From: Gemmatimonadales bacterium
GTDB lineage: Bacteria > Gemmatimonadota > Gemmatimonadetes > Gemmatimonadales > GWC2-71-9
Direction of reading: 5' to 3'
Assembly: GCA_025928645.1 (NCBI GenBank)
Contig: JAICJD010000005.1
Location: 1-52,764, forward strand
Length of the DNA: 52,764 bases
In this document: in pieces, positions 9,555 through 18,178 of the stretch
How positions within the stretch are numbered: the first letter of the stretch is position 1
Layout: every line of letters starts with the position of its first letter
Notes under the pieces: model-generated
Told to the model about the DNA's origin: nothing
What the model saw: only the letters and a program-made list of their open reading frames with translations
Database searches by the model: none
Position numbers and translations under genes: made by a program

Positions 9555-10223
9555 ACGTCACCTCGCATCCTTGCGGCGCTGCTGCTGTCGTTCGCCTCGG
9601 CGGGGCGCGCGGCCGGGCAGGGGGACACGCTTCTGGTTCGCGAGATCGCCGCGCCGCCGGCGGCTGCCGCGGCGCCCGGCGCCGGCTGGGGCGAGCCGCA
9701 GGTGGTCATCGAGACCCGCCAGGGACTCGCATCCGTCTGGCTGCTCCGCGCCGCCGACACGGTGTTCGTGGCCGCGCACATCCCCGACCGGAGCCGCGCG
9801 TGGTCGGATGCGTTCGTGGTGTGTCTCGATCCCGACGGCGCGGGCGAGGCCGCGCCGGGCCACGATGACTTCGAGTGGTCGCTCCGTCGGAGCCTCGACA
9901 GCAGCGTCGTGTATCGCGGCCGCGACGGCCGGTGGCAGCCGCCGCTCAACGATCCCGACTGGCGGATCCGGACCAATCACGCGGGCGGCGGCTGGGAGGC
10001 CGGTGCGGCGGAGCAGGGGTCCGGCTGGACCGTCGTGCTCCGGCTCGACCCGGCGTGGTTCGCCGGCGCGTCGGGGCTCGAGCCGCGGATGGCGTTCCAG
10101 GTGCACGACGACGACCCCGATGCCTGGTACGCCTGGCCTCGCCGCGTGCACGGCGACGCGGGCAGCAGTGCGCGGACGCTCGACGGCCGCCCCGCGGAAT
10201 GGGTTCCGGTGCGCCACGACTGA
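9555..10223 (+). CDS. Secreted protein with CBM9/DOMON-like domain (start codon uncertain, apparent ACG)
   Basis: The ORF track starts at 9702, but the frame is open from 9552 and encodes signal-peptide-like TSPRILAALLLSFASAGRAAGQ; VFVAAHIPDRSRAWSDAFVVCLDPDG resembles CBM9-like folds. Confidence 0.55.
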   Translation, partial: TSPRILAALLLSFASAGRAAGQGDTLLVREIAAPPAAAAAPGAGWGEPQVVIETRQGLASVWLLRAADTVFVAAHIPDRSRAWSDAFVVCLDPDGAGEAAPGHDDFEWSLRRSLDSSVVYRGRDGRWQPPLNDPDWRIRTNHAGGGWEAGAAEQGSGWTVVLRLDPAWFAGASGLEPRMAFQVHDDDPDAWYAWPRRVHGDAGSSARTLDGRPAEWVPVRHD

Positions 10224-10270
10224 GCGCAGGCGAAGCCTCCGGGGACGATCGCTCGGGGCCGAACGCGAAC

Positions 10271-10294
10271 GGGGCACGCCTTCTCGCGTGCCCC
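10271..10294. terminator. Stem-loop, probable bidirectional terminator between convergent genes
   Basis: GGGGCACGC-CTTCTC-GCGTGCCCC perfect 9-bp stem between convergent CDS ends (10223 + and 10328 -). Confidence 0.7.
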
Positions 10295-10327
10295 CTCACG
10301 ATCTCATGCGGGTCAGCCTGATGCCGG

Positions 10328-10948
10328 TTAGAGCCCCAGCCGAAGTCCCGCGCTGAGCGCCCAGTTGTGCGACGTCTTGGTATCCAGGTTGATCGCGGTC
10401 GCCTCCCGTGCGTCGAACTTGCCGATGTAGTCCTTGACCATCAGCTGAAGGCCGAGCCGCGGGGCCAGCGCGACGTCCGCGCCGGCGCCCACGTTATAGG
10501 CGAAGTTGGTCGAGTGCGTGGAGGCCGGCCCGAGATCGACCGACTGCCGGATCGCGCCGGCGCCACCCTGGACAAACGGCGAGATCGGGAGCCCCGCGGT
10601 GACCGGCACTCGGAGACGAAGCGCCGCGTCGTAGAGGAGCACCGAGCTGCGGCCCACGGACACGCCGCCGATGAGCGGCGCCCCGATCTCGAGGTCCGGC
10701 TGCGAGTACGCCACGTTCCCGACCAGCGAGATGGCGCTATTGAAGCCGAGCTGCGCCTCGGCGCCGTAGACGCCGGAGGCTCCGTTCCGGATGCTGGTGC
10801 CGAGCGGACCCGAGACGAGATTCCCGAACTTGATGTAACCGGCGTACGGAGTGATGCCGAACGATGGACCGGAGGACCGCTGGGCGGCCAACGGCGTCGT
10901 GAGCGCCAGGCCGGCGGCCGCACCGGCGATCAGGAACTTGCGGATCAT
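10328..10948 (-). CDS. Outer-membrane beta-barrel protein (OmpA/OmpX-like)
   Basis: Signal peptide MIRKFLIAGAAAGLALTTPLAAQ; alternating strands; terminal LSAGLRLGL. Confidence 0.75.
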   Translation of the reverse strand: MIRKFLIAGAAAGLALTTPLAAQRSSGPSFGITPYAGYIKFGNLVSGPLGTSIRNGASGVYGAEAQLGFNSAISLVGNVAYSQPDLEIGAPLIGGVSVGRSSVLLYDAALRLRVPVTAGLPISPFVQGGAGAIRQSVDLGPASTHSTNFAYNVGAGADVALAPRLGLQLMVKDYIGKFDAREATAINLDTKTSHNWALSAGLRLGL

Positions 10949-11168
10949 GTTGACCTCCCGAGCGTAAGTGGATCTGCGTGAGCGGCGGGAGGTAGAGCAG
11001 CTTTAGTGCCAGAATATGCAGCGCGCTAAGTGGTTGTCAATTATTGGGTTGCGAAAAGTGGCGGTCGGAGGAATCGCCCTCTGGAGAAGGATCGACGGTG
11101 ATCCGCGCTCTCGAATCAGGTACGGCGCCCTGGCTGAAGCCCAAGCTGGGTGGAATTCGGTACAGGAG

Positions 11169-11420
11169 GTTCACCACGGAACCACGGAAGACACGGACAA
11201 CGGCCACGGAAACAGCTTTTGGGTGGACGGCACACCGACCATCACCACCAACTTGATGTTGTCCGGGTCCGGGGTGCCTTCCCTTGCCAGGAGCCCTCCG
11301 AGCCTCCGTGCTCTCCGTGGTTGCTTTTCACCTAGCGGCGGACCCTACGGGTGTGCTGTTCACCCAAGAAGCTGTTTCCGTGGCCGGTGTCCGTGCCCTC
11401 CGTGGTTCCGTGGTGAACTT
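11169..11420. repeat. Long imperfect inverted repeat, MITE-like, rich in CCACGGA/TCCGTGG units
   Basis: Left arm 11169-11236 and right arm 11351-11420 are near-complete reverse complements: ggttcaccacggaaccacggaagacacggacaacggccacggaaacagctt..cacacc vs ggtgtg..aagctgtttccgtggccggtgtccgtgccctccgtggttccgtggtgaact. Confidence 0.85.
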
Positions 11421-11515
11421 TCGCGGACCAGGAACTCAACGGGTGTGCGGTCGCGAGTCGAGCTTGCCGCGGCGCGGTGAGTCACATCGGATAGATCGAA
11501 GCACAGTGGCGTCGC

Positions 11516-12637
11516 CTAGGCCGGCACCTGCTCCCCGGCCCAGTCCGCGTAGGCCGAGGTCCGGCGGAGCGCCTCGGGATGGGCCCGGAACCACGACATG
11601 AGCAGGAGGATCTCGTCCAGCGATTCGAGCGGCAGCGGCCCGGATGGCGGCTGCGGCCGCGCCGCTTCCTCGGCGACCACCCCGCGGAAGGCCTCGAGCT
11701 CGATCGGAGTCGAGGGGTAGGGGAACGAGGCCCGGACCACGCCCTGCCGCACGAGATACACCCGATCGTCGCCGAACTCGCCCGGATCGCGGTACACGAA
11801 GGTGAGGAGGTCGCGGGCCGAGCGGGCTCGGCTGGTCGCCGCGAGGAGCCACTCGAGCTGCTCGAACCGCTCGCGCCACCGCGCCGCCAGCTCGAATCGC
11901 GCCTCGGCGGCCGCCTCCTGCATCGACCGCACCACTCGGTCCATGGGCTGGATCGTCCGGCCCTCGAGAAAAGCGCGCGCCGTGTCGACCCGCCGCCGGT
12001 ACTCCAGCTCCGCCACGAACCCCGCGCACGGGCCGGTGCACGAGCCGAGCTCGTATCGCATGCAGCCGGCCTGGCGCGGCTGGCCGAACAGGTCGCCCTG
12101 GCCGGTGAACGCCGCCGGCATCTCCTGGGTGCAGTCGCGCAGGCCAAGCAGGTCGTTCAACGTCCGCACCGCCTCGAGCGTCCGGCCAAGCGAATGGAAG
12201 GGGCCGTAGCACCAGGCGTCGCTCTTCGCCACGGTGGCGCCCGCGTAGACCCGCGGCGCGGGCTCCGCCGAGATCTTGATCAGCACCGAGCGGCGCGTCA
12301 CGTTGCCGCGATAGTTGAAGTGAGGCCGGTACAGCCGGATCTGCCGCAGCTCGCCGAGATAGGCGGCGAACTCGCTCGGCACGTAGTCCCACGTGATGTT
12401 GCTCGCGGCGTAGAGGATGCGGGCTGCCTTGTCGTCCGGATACTCGGCGCGGAAATAGGTGAGGAGCCGCGTCCGGAGCCGCTTCGCCTTCCCCACGTAG
12501 ATGACGCGGCCCAGCGCGTCGGTCATGCGGTAGATCGCGGGCCGGTTCTCGGCCAGCGCCCGGACCCGCTGGCGAAGCTGCTCGAGATCGGTCGAAGGGA
12601 GCCGCGCCGCGCGTTGCGCCCGGCGGGCTCGGCTCAC
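11516..12637 (-). CDS. UvrC-like protein: GIY-YIG nuclease + Cys motif + UVR domain, lacking the C-terminal endonuclease region
   Basis: AIYRMTDALGRVIYVGKAKRLRTRLLTYF, ELGSCTGPCAGF, MQEAAAEARFELAARWRERFEQLEWL; GTG at 12637 overlaps the mutM stop. Confidence 0.85.
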   Translation of the reverse strand: MSRARRAQRAARLPSTDLEQLRQRVRALAENRPAIYRMTDALGRVIYVGKAKRLRTRLLTYFRAEYPDDKAARILYAASNITWDYVPSEFAAYLGELRQIRLYRPHFNYRGNVTRRSVLIKISAEPAPRVYAGATVAKSDAWCYGPFHSLGRTLEAVRTLNDLLGLRDCTQEMPAAFTGQGDLFGQPRQAGCMRYELGSCTGPCAGFVAELEYRRRVDTARAFLEGRTIQPMDRVVRSMQEAAAEARFELAARWRERFEQLEWLLAATSRARSARDLLTFVYRDPGEFGDDRVYLVRQGVVRASFPYPSTPIELEAFRGVVAEEAARPQPPSGPLPLESLDEILLLMSWFRAHPEALRRTSAYADWAGEQVPA

Positions 12638-13458
12638 GATTGGCACCGGTGGCAGAAGACCGTGATGCGGCCATCGATCGCGTGCGTGCCGATAAGGCGC
12701 GTGCCGCAGCGCCGGCACGGCTCGCCCTCGCGCCCGTAGACCAGCAGCTCGAGCTGGAAGTTGCCGGGCTCGCCGGTGCCCGTCCGGTAGTCGCGGACCG
12801 TGGTGCCGCTCGACGCGATCGCCGCCTGAAGAATCCGGACGAGCTCGCGGTGCAGGCGGCGGTGGTCCTCCGGCGCGAGGCGGTTCGCCGGCTTGGAGGG
12901 ATCGATGCCCGCGGCGAACAGGGCCTCGTTCGCGTAGATGTTGCCGACGCCGGCGAGATGATGCTGGTCCATCAGCACCTTCTTCACGGCTTGGCGCGAG
13001 CTCCCGAGCGCCTCACCGAGTCGCTCGGGGGTGAAGTCTGGCGCGAGCGGCTCCGGGCCGATCGCGTCGGTGTAGCGGCGCCAGGCCCGGTCGTCGAGCA
13101 GCAGCAGCTTGCCGATCCGGCGCACGTCCCGGTAGACCAGCTCCCGGCCATCGTCCAGCGGTGCGCGCAGCACGGCGTAGCGGGCCTCCTCCCGGCTGAG
13201 CGGTCGGTCGTACACGATGAGCGATCCCGTCATCCCCGGCTGCACGACGAGCCGCCGCGGTCCGAAATCGAGCACGGCGTGCTTGGCGCGGCGGAAAACC
13301 GACTGCACGGTGGCGCCCCGCAGATCGCGCAGCAGCCGCCGCCGGCTCACGCCGCGCAGGATGTCATCGTGACTCAGCGAGGGCCGGCCGAGCTGGCGGC
13401 CGACGAGGGCGGGACGGATGTCTCGGACGATGGTTTCGACTTCGGGTAACTCGGGCAT
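12634..13458 (-). CDS. mutM: Formamidopyrimidine-DNA glycosylase
   Basis: N-terminal MPELPEVETIVRDIRP, VGNIYANEALFAAGI, C-terminal zinc finger CRRCGTRLIGTHAIDGRITVFCHRCQ. Confidence 0.97.
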   Translation of the reverse strand: MPELPEVETIVRDIRPALVGRQLGRPSLSHDDILRGVSRRRLLRDLRGATVQSVFRRAKHAVLDFGPRRLVVQPGMTGSLIVYDRPLSREEARYAVLRAPLDDGRELVYRDVRRIGKLLLLDDRAWRRYTDAIGPEPLAPDFTPERLGEALGSSRQAVKKVLMDQHHLAGVGNIYANEALFAAGIDPSKPANRLAPEDHRRLHRELVRILQAAIASSGTTVRDYRTGTGEPGNFQLELLVYGREGEPCRRCGTRLIGTHAIDGRITVFCHRCQS

Positions 13459-13482
13459 GACACCGAAACTTAACCGCAGCCT

Positions 13483-14763
13483 TCAGCGCGCCACCCGCTC
13501 CGCCTCGCGCCAGCCGATGTCCCGGCGGTAGATCTTCCCCTCGAATCGCACCGCCTCGGCGACGTGCCGGCTGAGCCGCTGGGCCTCGGCGAAGCTCGGG
13601 GCCACGGCGGTCACGTTGAGCACCCGGCCGCCTTTGACCGTGAGCCGGCCGTCCGCGTCGCGCGCGGTGCCTGCGTGGAAGATCGTGACGCCGTCGGGGA
13701 GCGTGGAAGGCAGCTCGATCTCCGCGCCCGACTCCGGGCGGTCGGGATAGCCGCGCGAGGCCAGCACGGTGGTGACGGAGCACCGGTCGCTATGGCGCGC
13801 GATCGGGGAGACCTGCTCGCCCAGCGCCACGTGCCAGAGCGACTCGGTAAAGCCGCCCGACAGCACCGGCAGCACTACCTGGGTCTCGGGGTCACCCAGA
13901 CGGCAATTGAACTCCACCACCCACGGCGTGCCCGCCGCGTCCACCATGAGCCCGGCGTAGAGCACGCCGGTGAAGGGTGCACCGCGCCGGCGAAGCTCCA
14001 CGAGCGCCGGTTCGAGCACCTCACGCCGCGCCCGCTCGAGGACCGCAGGAGTCGCGACCGCCACCGGGCTGTACGCGCCCATGCCGCCGGTGTTGGGGCC
14101 GGCATCGCCTTCGAGCAGGCGCTTGTGATCCTGCGACACGGGGAGCAGCTCGACGTCGCGCCCGTCGGTCACGGCCAGGACCGAGATCTCCTCGCCCACC
14201 AGGAAATCCTCGATCACCACGGTCGTTCCCGCCGCCCCGAAGGCACGGTCGCCGAGCATCGACCGCACCGCGGACGCCGCCTCGGCTCGCGTGGCGCACA
14301 CCACCGCGCCCTTGCCCGCGGCCAGGCCCGACGCCTTCACCACCAGCGGCTCGGCGTGCCGGTCCACATAGGCCAGCGCGGGCCCGAGCGCCTGAAAGGT
14401 CCGGCTGGCCGCCGTGGGAATGCCGGCCGAGGCCATGACGTCCTTGGCGAACGCCTTCGAGGCCTCGATCTGTGCGGCCGCCGCGCCGGGCCCGAACACC
14501 GCCCGTCCTTCGGCTCTCAGCCGATCGGCCAGCCCACGCGCGAGCGGCACCTCCGGCCCGACCACGGTGAGGTCGACGCCGTGCATGTCGGCGGCGTCGG
14601 CGATGCGATCGAGGTCGTCGGCGGGGATCGGAAGGTTGGTAGCCAACTCGGCCGTGCCGGGATTGCCCGGCGCGCAGAACAGGTCGGCGTCGGGGTTCTC
14701 GCGGCGGAAGGTCCAGCAGAGGGCGTGCTCCCGGCCGCCGCCCCCGACGACCAGCAGCCTCAC
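13483..14763 (-). CDS. purD: Phosphoribosylamine--glycine ligase
   Basis: VRLLVVGGGGREHALCWTFRRE, CAPGNPGTAEL, GLAAGKGAVV, GGMGAYSPV, EFNCRLGDPETQVVLP; GTG at 14763 overlaps the M48 stop. Confidence 0.97.
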   Translation of the reverse strand: MRLLVVGGGGREHALCWTFRRENPDADLFCAPGNPGTAELATNLPIPADDLDRIADAADMHGVDLTVVGPEVPLARGLADRLRAEGRAVFGPGAAAAQIEASKAFAKDVMASAGIPTAASRTFQALGPALAYVDRHAEPLVVKASGLAAGKGAVVCATRAEAASAVRSMLGDRAFGAAGTTVVIEDFLVGEEISVLAVTDGRDVELLPVSQDHKRLLEGDAGPNTGGMGAYSPVAVATPAVLERARREVLEPALVELRRRGAPFTGVLYAGLMVDAAGTPWVVEFNCRLGDPETQVVLPVLSGGFTESLWHVALGEQVSPIARHSDRCSVTTVLASRGYPDRPESGAEIELPSTLPDGVTIFHAGTARDADGRLTVKGGRVLNVTAVAPSFAEAQRLSRHVAEAVRFEGKIYRRDIGWREAERVAR

Positions 14764-15776
14764 GACTTCTGCGCGTTCCGGAAAGCCTCGCGGGCCCGTT
14801 CGGCGGCGCGTTTGGCCGCGTCCGCGACATGCCCGGCGAATTCCCGCGCTTCGGCGGCGTAGTAGTTGCCCGCCGCGCTCAGGTCGTCGCCCAGCGGCCG
14901 GTCGGAGGTGTCGGGGCCGCGACGCGCGTACTCGCCGCGAAGGATCCGATCGTACTCTCCGCTCGACAACCACCGCTGCAGCTCGGCCGCGCGCACCGTG
15001 TGCATCGGATGGGTGAGCGCCAGCGTGCTGAGGACCTTGTAGACCACGTCGAGGCCTTCGCCGCTCGCGGCGTACTCGTGCGCCTGCTGCATGAAGGCGT
15101 CGGCGTTGAGCTGTCCGGCGAAGGCGCCGCCCCGGCCGCCGCCCGCCATCTTCATCGCCAGGCGCTGCGCGGCCACGCTGTCCTGCGCGCCGAGCAGCCC
15201 GGCGCGATCCGCGGAGAGCTCGGATTTGCGCGACCACTCGAGGAAGGCGAGCCGGATCGGCAGGACCGCGAGCCCCGCCAGCGTGGGCAGCGCGCCGAGG
15301 CTGATGAGCGCGAGTACCGCGGCGATGGTCCGGTACAGCGCGTGCCCGCTCATCACGTGCCCCAGCTCGTGGGCGAGCAACACGCGCAGCTCGTCGTCGT
15401 CCAGCAGCTCGACCGCCGCGGAGTGCACCACGATGAACGGCCGGTCGATGCCATACGCGCCGGCGTTGAAGAACGGCGTCTGGGACAGGTACAGCTCGGG
15501 CACGTTGGGCCAGTCGAAGGTAGTCGTGACCTCATTGTGCAGGTGCCAGAGCTTGGGAAACTGCGCCGGGCCGATCCGGACCGCGTTGCCCTGGAACAAC
15601 AGCCGGACGCCGCGCTCGCCGCCAAGCAGGGCCAGCGTCTTTCGGATGACCTCGTCCACGCCAGGGATCGCGCGCAGCGCCTGGAGGGCGGCCCGGTCGG
15701 CCGGATGTTCCCAGGAGACGGCCCCGATCTCGGGAAAGCTCTGACGAGGGCGCTGGGCGGGAAGGCTCGTGCTCAT
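14760..15776 (-). CDS. M48-family metallopeptidase
   Basis: LLAHELGHVMSGHALYRTIAA (HExxH), ELSADRAGLLGAQD. Confidence 0.92.
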   Translation of the reverse strand: MSTSLPAQRPRQSFPEIGAVSWEHPADRAALQALRAIPGVDEVIRKTLALLGGERGVRLLFQGNAVRIGPAQFPKLWHLHNEVTTTFDWPNVPELYLSQTPFFNAGAYGIDRPFIVVHSAAVELLDDDELRVLLAHELGHVMSGHALYRTIAAVLALISLGALPTLAGLAVLPIRLAFLEWSRKSELSADRAGLLGAQDSVAAQRLAMKMAGGGRGGAFAGQLNADAFMQQAHEYAASGEGLDVVYKVLSTLALTHPMHTVRAAELQRWLSSGEYDRILRGEYARRGPDTSDRPLGDDLSAAGNYYAAEAREFAGHVADAAKRAAERAREAFRNAQKS

Positions 15777-15828
15777 GGGCGGCTCGGGTTGGAGTCGGCT
15801 GCCCCTACGCGGCCGAATCGCGAAGGTT

Positions 15829-17022
15829 TCAAACTGCGACGGCCGTGGGCTGCATACTCGCGGCGAACGCGCGGTCCAGGTCTTCGATCAGGTCGTCCGC
15901 GTCCTCGATGCCGCAGCTCAGCCGGACGAGGCTGTCGGTGAGCCCCATGGCCTGACGCATGGCGGGAGGGACGGACGCGTGCGTCATCGAGGCCGGGTGT
16001 CCGATGAGGCTCTCGACCCCGCCGAGCGATTCGGCGAGCGCGAAGATGCGGGTGGACTCGACGAACCGGCGCGCGCGCTGCGCGTCGCCCAGGTCGAGCG
16101 AGATCATGCCGCCGAATCCGCTCATCTGGCGGCAGGCGAGCTCATGCTGGGGATGCGACGGAAGGCCGGGATAGTACAGCTTGCTCACATCCTTGCGCCG
16201 CGCGAGCCAGTCGGCCACCCGCCGGCCGTTGGCGTCGTGCTGCCGCATGCGGAGCGGCAGAGTCTTGATCCCGCGCAGTGCGAGCCAGCAGTCCATCGGC
16301 CCGGGCACGCCGCCGGCCGCGTTCTGAATGAAGCCAATGCGCTCGGCGAGATCGTCGCGCCTCGTCACCAGCAGGCCGCCGACCATGTCACTGTGGCCGT
16401 TCAGGTACTTGGTCGTGGAGTGCAGGACCAGGTCCGCGCCCAGCTCGAGCGGCCGCTGGAAGAACGGCGTAGCGAAAGTGTTGTCCACCACGGCCAGCAG
16501 CCCGCGGGCCTGCGTCAGGTCGGTGACTGCGGCCAGGTCCACCAGGTTCATCATCGGGTTGGTGGGCGTCTCGCAGTACACCACTCGCGTCGCCGGGATG
16601 ATCGCGCGCTCCACGTTGGCGACGTCGCGCATGTCCACGAAGGTGAATGTGAGGCCGAGTTGCGCGTACACGCGCTCCATGAGGCGATGGCTCCCGCCGT
16701 ACACGTTCTCGCCGCATACGACGTGGTCGCCGCTCCGGAGCAGCTTGAGCAGCGCGTCCAGCGCGGCCAGTCCGGACCCGAACGCGAAGCCGTACGTGCC
16801 CCCCTCGAGCGCGGCCACGTTGCGCTCGAGCGCCTCGCGGGTGGGGTTCTGCGTCCGCGCGTACTCGTAGCCCTTGTGCCGGCCGAGCCCTTCCTGCACG
16901 TAGGTCGAGGTCTGATAGATCGGCGTCATGACCGCGCCGGCGAGCGGGTCGGGCTGCTGCCCCGCGTGCACCGACCGGGTGCCGAAACGGTGTTCGTGAT
17001 CGTGGGGAAGGATACGGGTCAT
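15829..17022 (-). CDS. Cys/Met metabolism PLP-dependent transferase (cystathionine gamma-synthase/lyase family)
   Basis: MTRILPHDHEHRFGTRSVHAGQQPDPLAGAVMTPIYQTSTYVQ, EYARTQNPTREALERNVAALE, LVLHSTTKYLNGHSDMVGG. Confidence 0.95.
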   Translation of the reverse strand: MTRILPHDHEHRFGTRSVHAGQQPDPLAGAVMTPIYQTSTYVQEGLGRHKGYEYARTQNPTREALERNVAALEGGTYGFAFGSGLAALDALLKLLRSGDHVVCGENVYGGSHRLMERVYAQLGLTFTFVDMRDVANVERAIIPATRVVYCETPTNPMMNLVDLAAVTDLTQARGLLAVVDNTFATPFFQRPLELGADLVLHSTTKYLNGHSDMVGGLLVTRRDDLAERIGFIQNAAGGVPGPMDCWLALRGIKTLPLRMRQHDANGRRVADWLARRKDVSKLYYPGLPSHPQHELACRQMSGFGGMISLDLGDAQRARRFVESTRIFALAESLGGVESLIGHPASMTHASVPPAMRQAMGLTDSLVRLSCGIEDADDLIEDLDRAFAASMQPTAVAV

Positions 17023-17111
17023 CGTGGCCGGCGCAGGTGTGGGGTCGCAGAAGCGTAATGCCAATGCGCGCACGGTTGTAGAGGGGGGCGGCAGGCGGTT
17101 ACCTTCGTGGC

Positions 17112-18158
17112 GTGCCGTCCCCATCCCCCGGATCTGTCGCCGCGCGCTGCTTGGTCGTCGACGACGACGCGCAAGTGCGCCATTCACTCGCGCGCGTCAT
17201 CGAAACCCACGGGCTCGCCACCACCGAGGCCGGCTCGGGGACCGAGGCCCTCGCCATCCTGGAGCGCGACGGCGAGGTCCCGCTGGTGATCTCCGACATC
17301 TACATGCCCGAGATGGACGGCGTCACCTTCCTGCGCGAAGCGCTGAGCCGCTATCCCGACATGGCGATCGTGATGCTCACCGGCGTGGCCGAGGTGGCGA
17401 CGGCCGTCGAGTGCCTCAAGCTGGGCGCGCTGGACTACATCTCGAAGCCCGTGCTCATCGAGGAAGTGCGGGCCCGGGTGGACAAGGCGCTCGAGAAGCG
17501 CGACCTGGTGCTCCAGAACCGCTTCTATCAGCAGCACCTCGAGAGCCGGGTACGCGAGCTCGACCGGCGCAACAAGGAATCCTTGATCAACGGCGTGCAG
17601 ACCCTGGTGCACGCGCTCGAAGCCAAGGACGCCTACACCAGCGGCCACTCCGCGCGGGTCTCCCGCTACGCGGTGAAGACGGCCGTCCACCTGGGCTACA
17701 CCGGCGACCGGCTCGAGCAGATCCGCCTGGGCGGCGAGCTGCACGACATCGGCAAGATCGGAACCCGGGAGGACATCCTCAACAAGCCGGGCACGCTCAC
17801 CGCCGAGGAGTTCCAGCACATCAAGGGGCACGCCGCGCTCGGCGAGCGCATCCTCGCGCCCTTCATGGGCGAGTCCCCCAGCGTGCTCCGCATCGTGCGC
17901 TCGCACCACGAGCGGCTGGACGGGGCCGGATTTCCCGACGGACTCGCCGGCGACGCCATCCCGCACGAGGCCCGCATCGTGTCGGTGGTGGACGCATTCG
18001 ACGCCATGACGACGAACCGCGCCTATCGGCCGCCGCGCACGCCGCTCGACGCAGTCGACGAGCTGCGCCGCTGCGCCGGCACCCACTTCGACGCGGGCGT
18101 CGTCGAGGCGTTCCTGCGCGCGTTTCCCGATCCCGCCGCCCTGCTCATCTCCGTCTGA
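17112..18158 (+). CDS. Response regulator with HD-GYP output domain
   Basis: REC: LVVDDDAQVRHSLARVIE, ISDIYMPEMDG; HD-GYP: HSARVSRYAV, LGGELHDIGKIGTREDILNKPGTL, HHERLDGAGFPDGLAG. Confidence 0.94.
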   Translation: MPSPSPGSVAARCLVVDDDAQVRHSLARVIETHGLATTEAGSGTEALAILERDGEVPLVISDIYMPEMDGVTFLREALSRYPDMAIVMLTGVAEVATAVECLKLGALDYISKPVLIEEVRARVDKALEKRDLVLQNRFYQQHLESRVRELDRRNKESLINGVQTLVHALEAKDAYTSGHSARVSRYAVKTAVHLGYTGDRLEQIRLGGELHDIGKIGTREDILNKPGTLTAEEFQHIKGHAALGERILAPFMGESPSVLRIVRSHHERLDGAGFPDGLAGDAIPHEARIVSVVDAFDAMTTNRAYRPPRTPLDAVDELRRCAGTHFDAGVVEAFLRAFPDPAALLISV

Positions 18159-18178
18159 CTCCTCCGGAATCATCGCCG

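Noticed and set aside
14764-15237. N-terminal extension of purD in the ORF track
   Set aside because: PurD begins at VRLLVVGGGGREHALC (GTG 14763); the extension is a shadow of the M48 gene.
17024-18178. In-frame upstream extension of glmM (ORF track start 17024)
   Set aside because: Overlaps the HD-GYP regulator out of frame; conserved GlmM begins at MSDTLMISVSGIRGH (18179).
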